From Aliarcobacter sp. (lineage in GTDB: Bacteria; Campylobacterota; Campylobacteria; Campylobacterales; Arcobacteraceae): a stretch of 5,765 bases of DNA. Under the pieces are notes generated by a model. That model made no database searches. It had not been told where the DNA came from and was given only the letters and a program-made list of their open reading frames with translations. The stretch is from the NCBI GenBank assembly GCA_017996075.1, contig JAGOHQ010000057.1:1-5765 (forward strand), given 5' to 3'. The position numbers were made by a program, and so were the translations under genes. Below, in pieces: positions 1-5,765 of the stretch (its first letter is position 1; every line of letters starts with the position of its first letter).

Positions 1-46
1 ATATTGAGCTAATTACTAATAGCTTTTTAAAAATTTTTTTTATCAT
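1..46 (-). CDS. Possible 5' end of a signal-peptide protein gene (partial)
   Basis: On the minus strand an ATG at 46-44 is preceded by AGAGGA (58-53) with a 6-base spacer, which is a good Shine-Dalgarno arrangement. The 15 readable codons give MIKKIFKKLLVISSI, a lysine-rich start followed by a hydrophobic core, as in a Sec signal peptide or an N-terminal membrane anchor. The gene would lie 64 bases downstream of the transporter gene on the same strand and would leave the window. A TGATAATAC stretch on the minus strand (75-67) could be a weak extended -10. The reading competes with the plus-strand open frame ending at 101. The product is not recognisable. Confidence 0.4.
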   Translation of the reverse strand, partial: MIKKIFKKLLVISSI

Positions 47-101
47 ATTAATTCCTCTTTTATTTGTATTATCAATTCATACTATCGCAATAGTAGAATA
101 A
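1..101 (+). CDS. Possible 3' end of a membrane protein gene (partial)
   Basis: The frame whose codons start at position 3 is open for 32 codons and stops at TAA 99-101. The peptide is strongly hydrophobic: it begins IELITNSFLKIF, runs through a helix-like stretch rich in I, L, F and V with one proline, and ends IAIVE. It reads like the last transmembrane helix of an integral membrane protein, and its codons are typical of the neighbouring genes. If real, the gene converges on the transporter gene, with only 9 bases between the two stop codons. The protein family cannot be told from this fragment. This reading excludes the minus-strand candidate at 46-1, and I cannot decide between them from the window alone. 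Confidence 0.42.
   Translation, partial: IELITNSFLKIFFIILIPLLFVLSIHTIAIVE
80..95. repeat. Short perfect inverted repeat beyond the transporter gene
   Basis: TACTAT (80-85) and ATAGTA (90-95) are exact reverse complements around a 4-base loop, CGCA. It lies 15 bases beyond the stop codon of the minus-strand transporter gene. Neither strand has a T-run after the stem, so it is a poor intrinsic terminator. It may act as an mRNA 3'-end structure or be chance in AT-rich DNA. Confidence 0.3.
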
Positions 102-110
102 AAGCAAACT

Positions 111-1004
111 TTAATTTTTAATTTTAAATAATTTATCAATATAATCTTTTAAAACTATTAGAAGAACTCCAAACAAAATAAACACTATTCCAATAACTAA
201 CCAAAAAGTTATTTTTTCATTAAAAACATAAACTCCAATTAGGACAGCAGTTAAAGGCTCTAATGCTCCTAAAATAGATGCACTTGTTGAACCAATTAGC
301 TGAATTGCTTTTATTAAAAAAAGTAAAGATATGATTGTAGGAACGAGAGCTAAAAATATTGTATAAAACCACATATTGAAGTTTACTAAAGGCATAATAT
401 TTAAACTACTATCAAAAAATGAGTGTATTAAAATAGTTATTGTACAAAATAGCATAGAGTAAAAAGTAACTTTTAGTGCAGATAATTTTAAGTATTGATT
501 TATAATAACTATATAAATAGCATAACACAATGATGAAACTATTACTAAAAATATCCCAAAATTACTAACATTTGCTCCATCACTTTCATATAGTAATACA
601 ACTCCTAAAAATGCAAAGATTATAGATAAAATAGTTATTATTGAATTTTTCTCTTTAAAAAACAGTGCCATTATAATTGCTACAAATATAGGATAAATAA
701 ATAAAACAGTAGATGCAAGTCCAGCATCCATATATAAAAATGAGTTAAATAAACTAATTGCAGAAATACCAAATAATAAACCTAAAAGAGCTAAAAGTAT
801 AATCTCTTTAAATTTTAAATAAAAAGAATCTTTTTTGATAAGCATAAAAATAGCCAATAAAATAGAGGCAAAAATAAATCTATAAAAAATTACAGAGTTT
901 ACATTTAAACCCTCTTCATATAAAAAAAGTGCTCCTAATGGATTCATTCCATAGCAAATAGCAGAGATAATAGCTAGTATAACTCCTTTTGTTTGTAAAC
1001 TCAA
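111..1004 (-). CDS. EamA/DMT-superfamily transporter (10-TM)
   Basis: This 297-residue inner-membrane protein has the length and layout of the drug/metabolite transporter superfamily, EamA type: two repeated five-helix halves, with hydrophobic segments near residues 7-27, 34-56, 67-88, 95-115, 121-139, 147-169, 177-196, 210-232, 239-260 and 266-286. Family signs are the conserved helix-2 region around Y41-R42-F43 and the paired repeat ends, PIFVAIIMALFFKEK (105-119) and EPLTAVLIGVYVFNEK (249-264). Members export or import amino acids, metabolites or nucleotide-sugar-like compounds; the substrate here cannot be inferred. The start is TTG at 1004-1002, chosen because AAAGGA lies 5 bases upstream; the first internal ATG (residue 20) would cut into helix 1. 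The gene begins 13 bases after the globin stop, so the two are probably co-transcribed. A riboflavin or amino acid role would be guesswork. Confidence 0.93.
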   Translation of the reverse strand: MSLQTKGVILAIISAICYGMNPLGALFLYEEGLNVNSVIFYRFIFASILLAIFMLIKKDSFYLKFKEIILLALLGLLFGISAISLFNSFLYMDAGLASTVLFIYPIFVAIIMALFFKEKNSIITILSIIFAFLGVVLLYESDGANVSNFGIFLVIVSSLCYAIYIVIINQYLKLSALKVTFYSMLFCTITILIHSFFDSSLNIMPLVNFNMWFYTIFLALVPTIISLLFLIKAIQLIGSTSASILGALEPLTAVLIGVYVFNEKITFWLVIGIVFILFGVLLIVLKDYIDKLFKIKN

Positions 1005-1009
1005 AAATA

Positions 1010-1015
1010 TCCTTT
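1010..1015 (-). promoter_or_regulatory. Ribosome binding site supporting a TTG start
   Basis: On the minus strand AAAGGA occupies 1015-1010, five bases before the TTG at 1004-1002. It falls within the 13 bases between the globin stop (1020-1018) and the transporter start. This favours TTG over the ATG nineteen codons further in. Confidence 0.7.
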
Positions 1016-1017
1016 AA

Positions 1018-1452
1018 TTAATCTTCAGGTGAGTTTATCATCCACATAGAGAAGATATCTAAATAGTTCCAAAAAGATTGTTTTAAATCTTCAGGCATAT
1101 CCAAATCTTTTAAAATCTCAATATAACACTCAAGCCAAACTCTTCTAGCCTTTGGAGTTATTTTAAAAGGTGCATGCCTTTTTACCATCATAGGATTTCC
1201 TCTATGTTGATTAAAGTAGTCAGGACCTCCACAAATTTGTATAAAAAAATCTGCTGAATTTATTTTTGCTTGTTCAAACTCTTCATCATCTTCCGGAAAT
1301 AGATCTTTTATTGAACTTTGTCTTAGTAAATCATAGTGTTTTGATATAATTTCTCTAAGTCCATCTTCTTTAATAGTTTCTAAAAATTTTAATGATGGTT
1401 TTTCAACAGCTGGTCTTGTTCCAAAAATTGCTTCTGATATTTTAAATTCCAT
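1018..1452 (-). CDS. Truncated haemoglobin (2/2 globin), group II-like
   Basis: This 144-residue cytoplasmic haem protein belongs to the bacterial truncated globins (COG2346 type), which bind O2 or NO and are usually linked to NO detoxification or oxygen handling. Visible family landmarks are the B-helix KHYDLLRQSSIKDLFP (38-53) with Tyr40 as the likely B10 residue, the GGPDYF turn (75-80), the RHAPF motif with His93 as the probable proximal haem ligand (F8), and Trp106 in RRVWLECY at the likely G8 position. The GGP and RHxPF plus Trp combination is more like group II than the group III globin (Ctb) of Campylobacter. About 20 residues precede the globin fold. The ATG at 1452 was chosen over an upstream TTG (1494) because AAAAAAGG lies 7 bases before it. 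It is the first gene of a probable two-gene operon with the EamA transporter. Confidence 0.88.
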   Translation of the reverse strand: MEFKISEAIFGTRPAVEKPSLKFLETIKEDGLREIISKHYDLLRQSSIKDLFPEDDEEFEQAKINSADFFIQICGGPDYFNQHRGNPMMVKRHAPFKITPKARRVWLECYIEILKDLDMPEDLKQSFWNYLDIFSMWMINSPED

Positions 1453-1459
1453 TTTATAA

Positions 1460-1467
1460 CCTTTTTT
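1460..1467 (-). promoter_or_regulatory. Ribosome binding site deciding the globin start
   Basis: On the minus strand AAAAAAGG (1467-1460) ends 7 bases before the ATG at 1452-1450. No comparable site precedes the in-frame TTG at 1494, so the shorter 144-residue protein is preferred. Confidence 0.75.
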
Positions 1468-1481
1468 AATTAAATTGTTTT

Positions 1482-1499
1482 CAAAATTTTGCAATATTA
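1482..1499 (-). promoter_or_regulatory. Candidate globin promoter -10 with adjoining palindrome
   Basis: On the minus strand TAATAT (1499-1494) resembles a -10 hexamer. It would place the transcript start near 1487, about 35 bases before the globin ATG. The perfect 10-base palindrome CAAAATTTTG (1482-1491) would then sit over the start site, where a repressor could act. TACTAT at 1511-1506 is an alternative -10. No clear -35 is visible, as is usual in this bacterial group. AT-richness makes chance matches easy. Confidence 0.3.
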
Positions 1500-1539
1500 C
1501 AATAAATAGTATATTAAACTCTTTATTAAATAGTTTGTA

Positions 1540-1548
1540 TGATAAAAT
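1540..1548 (+). promoter_or_regulatory. Extended -10 promoter for the pqiA-pqiA-letB operon
   Basis: TGATAAAAT fits the extended -10 pattern TGn followed by a hexamer one base from TATAAT. It would start transcription near 1555, giving a leader of about 19 bases that contains the AAAGG ribosome site (1564-1568). An overlapping alternative is TATGAT at 1538-1543. No good -35 is seen, which is typical of sigma-70 promoters in Campylobacterota. Confidence 0.5.
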
Positions 1549-1573
1549 ACAAAATTATATTTTAAAGGTTTTT

Positions 1574-2167
1574 ATGCAAGATTTAACAAATGTAGTTGAG
1601 TGTTATAGCTGTGGATTATTTGTACAAAAGTCTAATTCTTCAAAATTTACTCAACGATGTCCTAGATGTGATAGTAAATTAAAAGAGGAAAACAGTCACT
1701 CAATTGATTCACTATTTTTTGCAATATCTAGTTTGATGTTATTTTTAATTTTAAGTTTATACCCTATTTTAAGCCTAAACTTAAATGCTCAAAGTTTAGA
1801 TGCAAATATTTTAAAAACTGTATATGTATTGTTTGAACAAGATTTTTATATAGTCTCTTTTTTAGTTCTATTTACAATTATTTTAGCTCCTGTTTTAAAC
1901 TCAATTATAATAATTTTAGTATTTTTTCAAGTAAAATTTAAAAAAGAGATTTTTAAAAAATCACTTCTATATGACTCTTACTATTTTTTTAAAAATTGGG
2001 GGTTTATGGAAGTTTTTATTGTAAGCCTAATTGTTACTTATATAAAACTTATTGGAATGGTTAGCAATACAAAATTTGATATAGGTTTTTATGTTTTACT
2101 TGGGTATATTTTTTGTTTTATTATGTCTCATTTAAGATTTGATGCATCTGTTATTTTGGATGATTAA
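1574..2167 (+). CDS. pqiA: PqiA/LetA-family membrane protein, N-terminal-half type
   Basis: This 197-residue inner-membrane protein matches one half of the PqiA/LetA family, the inner-membrane partner of MCE tunnel proteins in lipid transport between the two membranes. It starts with a zinc-ribbon-like pair, C10-x2-C13-G and C29-P-R-C32, followed by hydrophobic segments near 47-68, 92-118, 146-163 and 170-185. The stretch WGFMEVFIVSLIVTYIKL (142-159) corresponds to the W-x-M-x-E-V-F...K-L motif of the N-terminal PqiA domain. E. coli PqiA and LetA carry two such domains in one chain of just over 400 residues, so this gene covers only the first half. The start at 1574 is set by AAAGG five bases upstream; the open frame extends back to 1475 but that part lacks a ribosome site and overlaps the promoter. 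Its stop abuts the next ATG with no gap. Confidence 0.9.
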   Translation: MQDLTNVVECYSCGLFVQKSNSSKFTQRCPRCDSKLKEENSHSIDSLFFAISSLMLFLILSLYPILSLNLNAQSLDANILKTVYVLFEQDFYIVSFLVLFTIILAPVLNSIIIILVFFQVKFKKEIFKKSLLYDSYYFFKNWGFMEVFIVSLIVTYIKLIGMVSNTKFDIGFYVLLGYIFCFIMSHLRFDASVILDD

Positions 2168-2758
2168 ATGGTTTTAATTTCTTGCAAAAACTGTAAAAAA
2201 GTATATAAAAAAGAGAATTATGACTCTTTTTTATGTAATAGATGCAACCATATGGTAAAAAAAAGAGTTGAAAACTCTTTACAAATATCACTTGCTTTAA
2301 CAATTTGTGCAATGCTTTTGTATATTCCAGCAATGGTTTATCCAATGATGGTAGTAACACAATTTGGTGTAAATTTAGAAAGTACAATTATTGAAGGAAT
2401 TATTAGCTTTTTAGAGCATGGAAGTTATTTTATAGCATTTGTAATATTTATAGCTAGTGTTGCTATTCCTATAGTAAAACTATTTGCCCTATTTTTTATA
2501 TTTTTATCTTTAAAAATAAATGTAAAGATGACAAATAAAACAAAGATTCTGATATATAAATACATTGAAGCAATTGGAAAATGGTCGATGATAGATATTT
2601 ATGTAGTCGCTTTAATGGCTTCAATAGTTCAATTAGATGAGTTATTTAATATAAAAGGTGGAGTTGCTGCAACATCTTTTTCTTTAATGGTAATAATTAC
2701 AATATTTGCAGCACATAGATTTGATACAAGGATAATTTGGGATGAAAAAAGAGATTAG
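2168..2758 (+). CDS. pqiA: PqiA/LetA-family membrane protein, C-terminal-half type
   Basis: This 196-residue inner-membrane protein is the second PqiA-domain protein. It opens with a second zinc-ribbon-like set, C6-x2-C9 and C23-x2-C26, then hydrophobic segments near 39-61, 87-115, 142-156 and 166-182. The motif GKWSMIDIYVVALMA (137-151) is the hallmark G-[RK]-W-S-M-x-D-x-[FY]-V of the C-terminal PqiA domain, and the ending RFDTRIIWD (184-192) matches the family's conserved tail. With the preceding gene it makes up a full two-domain LetA. The ATG follows the upstream TAA directly and has only a weak GGA seven bases before it, so translation is probably coupled. Its last 17 bases overlap the MCE gene. 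The likely role is to supply or accept lipid at the inner-membrane end of the MCE tunnel. Confidence 0.92.
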   Translation: MVLISCKNCKKVYKKENYDSFLCNRCNHMVKKRVENSLQISLALTICAMLLYIPAMVYPMMVVTQFGVNLESTIIEGIISFLEHGSYFIAFVIFIASVAIPIVKLFALFFIFLSLKINVKMTNKTKILIYKYIEAIGKWSMIDIYVVALMASIVQLDELFNIKGGVAATSFSLMVIITIFAAHRFDTRIIWDEKRD

Positions 2759-5393
2759 TGAAAATATAAATGAGCCAATTGTGTATTTAGCAAAAGAGAA
2801 AAAAAGTAATAGAATATCTCCTGTTTGGATACTTCCACTTATAATTTTGGGAATTCTTGCATTTATTGCTTATGATACATACTCTAAAAAAGGTACAAAT
2901 ATTGTTGTATATTTTAAAAGTGCTGAAGGTTTAAAAGAGAATGTTACAACTTTGGAGTACAAAGGTTTAGCCTTAGGAAAAGTTACAAAAATATCTATGC
3001 ATGATGATTTAAAAAATGTTGCTGTTAATATTTTAGTAAATAGTGATGTTGCAGAGTATGTTGCAAATGAAGGTTCAAAATTTTGGATAAAAAAACCAAC
3101 TGTATCTTTGACAAAAATTTCAGGACTTAGCACACTAATAAGCGGTTATAAAATAGAGTTATCTCCAAATTTTAAAATAGAAAATGCAAAACCACAATGG
3201 TATTTTACAGGTCTTGATTCTGCTCCTGATGATGAATTTGAAGAGAATGGTTATTATATATCTTTATTATTGAATGATAAAGATAATGTAGATGTTGGAA
3301 CTCCAATTTTTTATAACAAATACCAAATAGGTGAAATCGTTTCAAAAGAGTTTAAAAATGAACAACTTTATGCAAGTGCATATATTTATGATAAGTATAA
3401 CTACTTAGTAAATAAAAGTTCAAAATTTATAATGAATGAGGCATTAAAAGTAAATTATGGAGCTAGTGGTTTAAATATTGAAGTTAGCTCACTATATTCA
3501 GCTTTAGTTGGTGGGATTACAGTTGTAACAAGTATAAAAGATGATTCGAAAATTGAAAAAAATGAGATTTATACTCTTTTTTCTTCAAAAGATGATTTAA
3601 GAAAAAAAGTTCATTTTACTATTGATTTTAATGAAGGAAAAATCGATGAAAATACTTCAATATTGTACAAAGGTATTGAAATAGGTAAAGTATCAAATGT
3701 AAAAATACAAGATGATATATTAGCTACAAAAGCTTATGTGTATGAAGAGTATAAATATCTTCTTACAAAAAATAGTCGTTTTATTATTGAAGAACCAACT
3801 ATATCATTTGATGGTATAAAAAATTTAGGAAATATAATAAAAGGAAATTATCTATCTTTAGATTATCAAGAAGGAGAATTTTCTAATAAATTCTTAGGTA
3901 TTTCTAAAAAAGATTTAAAAAAGAGTTTACATGCTATAAAAATTGATTTAATTTCAGATAATTTAAACTCTATAAATGAAAGATCAAAAATATATTACAA
4001 AAATATAGAAATAGGAAGAGTTGAATCTTATAGATTGAGTGATGATTATAAAAATGTAAGAATTTCTATATTAATAGATGATAAATATAAAGATTTGATA
4101 AATAATAGTAGTAAATTTTATGATATGAGTTCAAAACTTTTAGAGATAAAAAATTTTGATATAAACATAAATTATAGTGGAGTAGAGAAAACTTTAAATG
4201 GAGGAATAGCGCTTGTATCAAATTTAGACAATACAAAACTTACAAAAAAAGAGTTTGAACTATTTGATAGCTATAAAGAGATTCAAAAGGAAAAAAGAGA
4301 CAAAAGTAATGGTTTTATAGTTTATTCGCAGTTTGATAATAGTTTTGTTTTAAAAGAAGATATGGCAATAGTATATAAAAATCAAGAGATAGGTTTTGTA
4401 AAAAAAATCAATTTCGATGATAAGGCTTCAAAAGTAGAACTTTTTGTTTATGAAGATTTTAAAAAATTTATTACAAATAAAAGTAGATTTTATAAAAAAC
4501 CAAAGCTAGAATTAAATGCTAGTTTAAGTGGCATAATTTTTGAGTTAGATAGTTTTTCATCACTAATTGATGGTTCAATAGAACTTGATAATAGCTCAAA
4601 CACTCCACTTGGAAATAGAGTTTTATATTCAAGCTTTGATGAGATGCAACTTGCAACAAATATGGTAACTATTATTTTTGATGATGTTGAGGGACTTCAA
4701 GAAAATTTCTCAAAAATTGTTTACAAAGGTGCAAATATTGGAAAAGTTAAAAAAATATCTCTTAACAAAAATCAAAAAGTTGAAGTAGAAGCAATAATTG
4801 AAAAAGATTTTAAAGAGTTTGCAAAAGAGGGAACAATTTTTTATCTAAAAAAACCAAGAATATCTTTTCAAGAGATTGCAAATGCAGGTTCAACTATTAT
4901 GGCTGTAAATATTGGTGTAATTAAAAGTGATAATATTAAAAATGGTCTACCACAAACTGGTTTTAATGGTTTGGATAAAGAACCATCAGTTAATTCACAT
5001 TTTGGAACAATAATAAGAGTAGAGGATAAAACAGCATCTAGTGTAAATGTTGATTCACCTGTTTATTATAAAAATGTGCAAATAGGAAAAGTTTTAAAAG
5101 TTGATTTAAGTAGTGATGCTTCGAGAGTTATAATTGATTGTTTAATATATGATAAATATAAAAAATTTGTAAGAAAGAACTCTCAATTTTATGATATTAG
5201 TGGTTTTGAAATGGAATTTTCTCTTTTTACTGGTTCAAAAGTAGAGTCAAATACATTTACAAGTATTATAAAAGGTGGTTTAGTAGTTGTTACTCCTTAT
5301 GACTATAATGAAGTTGCAAGTTCAAATGATATTTTTACTTTACATAAAACATTAAGAGAAGATTGGAAAACAATAAGCCCTATTATTAAGTAA
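2742..5393 (+). CDS. letB: Seven-MCE-domain lipid transport tunnel protein (LetB/YebT-like)
   Basis: This 883-residue protein has a short cytoplasmic N-terminus, one membrane anchor (about 26-46) and a periplasmic region made of seven MCE/MlaD domains near residues 51-142, 170-264, 288-376, 395-494, 522-617, 639-729 and 754-852, then a short tail. Each domain shows the core Y-[KN]-x-x-x-[IL]-G: Y73, Y191, Y309, Y419, Y545, Y661 and Y776, spaced 110-126 residues apart. Domain number and length match E. coli LetB (seven domains, 877 residues), not PqiB (three domains plus a long coiled coil). LetB forms a hexameric stack of rings with a hydrophobic channel carrying lipids between inner and outer membrane. 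The ATG at 2742 has AAGGA nine bases upstream (2728-2732) and overlaps the preceding gene by 17 bases. Automated pipelines may call it PqiB or MlaD family. No PqiC-type lipoprotein gene follows. Confidence 0.93.
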   Translation: MKKEISENINEPIVYLAKEKKSNRISPVWILPLIILGILAFIAYDTYSKKGTNIVVYFKSAEGLKENVTTLEYKGLALGKVTKISMHDDLKNVAVNILVNSDVAEYVANEGSKFWIKKPTVSLTKISGLSTLISGYKIELSPNFKIENAKPQWYFTGLDSAPDDEFEENGYYISLLLNDKDNVDVGTPIFYNKYQIGEIVSKEFKNEQLYASAYIYDKYNYLVNKSSKFIMNEALKVNYGASGLNIEVSSLYSALVGGITVVTSIKDDSKIEKNEIYTLFSSKDDLRKKVHFTIDFNEGKIDENTSILYKGIEIGKVSNVKIQDDILATKAYVYEEYKYLLTKNSRFIIEEPTISFDGIKNLGNIIKGNYLSLDYQEGEFSNKFLGISKKDLKKSLHAIKIDLISDNLNSINERSKIYYKNIEIGRVESYRLSDDYKNVRISILIDDKYKDLINNSSKFYDMSSKLLEIKNFDININYSGVEKTLNGGIALVSNLDNTKLTKKEFELFDSYKEIQKEKRDKSNGFIVYSQFDNSFVLKEDMAIVYKNQEIGFVKKINFDDKASKVELFVYEDFKKFITNKSRFYKKPKLELNASLSGIIFELDSFSSLIDGSIELDNSSNTPLGNRVLYSSFDEMQLATNMVTIIFDDVEGLQENFSKIVYKGANIGKVKKISLNKNQKVEVEAIIEKDFKEFAKEGTIFYLKKPRISFQEIANAGSTIMAVNIGVIKSDNIKNGLPQTGFNGLDKEPSVNSHFGTIIRVEDKTASSVNVDSPVYYKNVQIGKVLKVDLSSDASRVIIDCLIYDKYKKFVRKNSQFYDISGFEMEFSLFTGSKVESNTFTSIIKGGLVVVTPYDYNEVASSNDIFTLHKTLREDWKTISPIIK

Positions 5394-5423
5394 GATTTAA
5401 AGATGGTTTAAGTTATAAAAAAA

Positions 5424-5429
5424 TAGAAT
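5424..5429 (+). promoter_or_regulatory. Candidate katA promoter -10
   Basis: TAGAAT differs from TATAAT at one position and would start transcription near 5436, about 40 bases before the catalase ATG. No -35 is evident. It lies in the loop of an imperfect inverted repeat, GGTTTAAG (5405-5412) and CTTAACC (5431-5437), which could be an operator. I cannot identify a PerR or Fur box with confidence. Confidence 0.3.
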
Positions 5430-5437
5430 ACTTAACC

Positions 5438-5464
5438 AAAGGAAAAATTTTTTCCTTTAATTTT
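5438..5464 (+). terminator. A/T-rich hairpin with T-rich tail between letB and katA
   Basis: AAAGGAAAAA (5438-5447) and TTTTTCCTTT (5449-5458) are reverse complements, realistically folding as a 7-8 bp stem around an A/T loop, followed by AATTTT. It is the only terminator-like structure after the MCE gene, 45 bases past its stop. The stem is weak (two G-C pairs) and the tail is interrupted, so termination may be partial. If katA starts transcription near 5436, the same hairpin lies in its 5' leader. Confidence 0.45.
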
Positions 5465-5470
5465 AGGAGG
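5465..5470 (+). promoter_or_regulatory. Perfect Shine-Dalgarno of katA
   Basis: AGGAGG lies 6 bases before the ATG at 5477. It is the strongest ribosome site in the window, in line with a highly expressed enzyme, and it can pair with upstream TTTCCT (5451-5456). Confidence 0.85.
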
Positions 5471-5476
5471 CTATAC

Positions 5477-5765
5477 ATGAAGAAAACAATGACAACAACA
5501 GGTGGAAATCCAATAGCTGATAACCAAAACTCTTTAACAGCAGGTGAAAGAGGTCCTGTTTTATTACAAGATTATCAATTAATTCAAAAATTAGCACATC
5601 AAAATAGAGAACGAATCCCTGAGCGTGTTGTTCATGCCAAAGGAAGTGGAGCTTTTGGAGTTCTTGAAATAACAGAAGATATTTCAAAATATACAAAAGC
5701 AAAAGTTTTACAAAAAGGTGAAAAGACAAAACTACTTTTAAGATTTTCAACAGTTGCAGGTGAGA
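5477..5765 (+). CDS. katA: Monofunctional haem catalase, N-terminal part (truncated by window end)
   Basis: This is the first 96 codons of a KatA-type catalase, which splits hydrogen peroxide into water and oxygen. The N-terminus [18 protein letters not shown] (6-23) and [20 protein letters not shown] (26-45) are characteristic of the family. The catalytic-site signature [18 protein letters not shown] (44-61) contains the essential distal His53, and RFSTVAGE (89-96) includes the conserved haem-pocket residues Arg89, Ser91 and Val93. No signal peptide is seen, so a cytoplasmic enzyme is likely. Family members are about 480-500 residues, so roughly four fifths lies outside the window. The start is fixed by a perfect AGGAGG six bases upstream. 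It is probably transcribed separately from the LetAB-like operon. In Campylobacter relatives katA is controlled by PerR; no operator is proven here. Confidence 0.97.
   Translation, partial: MKKTMTTTGGNPIADNQNSLTAGERGPVLLQDYQLIQKLAHQNRERIPERVVHAKGSGAFGVLEITEDISKYTKAKVLQKGEKTKLLLRFSTVAGE

Noticed and set aside
80..95. Inverted repeat as an intrinsic terminator of the transporter gene
   Set aside because: Neither strand has a T-run after the stem and the stem is AT-rich, so it is listed only as a repeat.
1453..1494. A 14-codon N-terminal extension of the globin from a TTG at 1494
   Set aside because: It starts at TTG without a ribosome site, whereas the ATG at 1452 has AAAAAAGG seven bases upstream.
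1475..1573. A 33-codon N-terminal extension of the first PqiA-type protein
   Set aside because: It has no ribosome site, overlaps the likely promoter at 1540-1548, and lies upstream of an ATG at 1574 with AAAGG at ideal spacing and the zinc ribbon close behind.
2151..2387. Minus-strand open frame of 78 codons
   Set aside because: It is antisense to the two PqiA-type genes, has no family resemblance, and the plus-strand genes have clear motifs.
2870..3133. Minus-strand open frame of 87 codons
   Set aside because: It is antisense to the first MCE domain; its composition is that of a reverse complement of coding DNA.
2742..5393. Long MCE gene as PqiB or as a mycobacterial-type Mce virulence protein
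   Set aside because: PqiB has three MCE domains and a long coiled-coil tail; mycobacterial Mce proteins have one. Seven domains and no coiled coil point to the LetB type.
5463..5750. Minus-strand open frame of 95 codons at the right edge
   Set aside because: It is antisense to the unmistakable catalase start and shows no recognisable domain.

Overview
The window comes from a very AT-rich bacterium. The sequence is best read as Campylobacterota (epsilonproteobacteria), most likely an Arcobacter-type organism. The grounds are strongly A/T-ending codons, lysine-, isoleucine- and phenylalanine-rich proteins, tightly packed genes with short leaders, and the mix of a truncated globin, LetAB-type lipid transport genes and a KatA-type catalase. 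The taxon is an inference from composition and gene content only.

Layout. Positions 1-110 hold the edge of a neighbouring gene that can be read on either strand; both readings are listed as competing candidates. Next is a minus-strand pair: a truncated haemoglobin (1452 down to 1018) followed 13 bases later by a ten-helix EamA/DMT-type transporter (1004 down to 111, TTG start). A 121-base divergent intergenic region (1453-1573) separates this pair from a plus-strand operon. That operon has three genes with no gaps: two half-length PqiA/LetA-type membrane proteins (1574-2167 and 2168-2758, stop and start directly abutting) and a long protein with seven MCE domains (2742-5393, overlapping the previous gene by 17 bases). 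An 83-base gap with a hairpin leads to the start of a monofunctional haem catalase (5477 to the window end, truncated).

How the genes work together. The central operon is a complete LetA-LetB-type envelope lipid transport system. The two PqiA halves correspond to the N- and C-terminal halves of the single LetA/PqiA protein of Escherichia coli, so LetA is split into two polypeptides here. The third gene encodes one inner-membrane anchor followed by seven MCE domains. This is the same number and nearly the same length as E. coli LetB, which forms a stacked-ring tunnel across the periplasm. By sequence the seven domains fall into two clear loop-length classes. The flanking globin and catalase are oxygen, NO or peroxide defence genes, so the neighbourhood looks like an envelope and oxidative stress cluster; that grouping is inference.

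I see no mobile element, CRISPR array, tRNA or rRNA. No system here looks entirely new. The most informative points are the split LetA, the ring-class pattern of the seven-MCE protein, and the katA leader, which could fold in two mutually exclusive ways.
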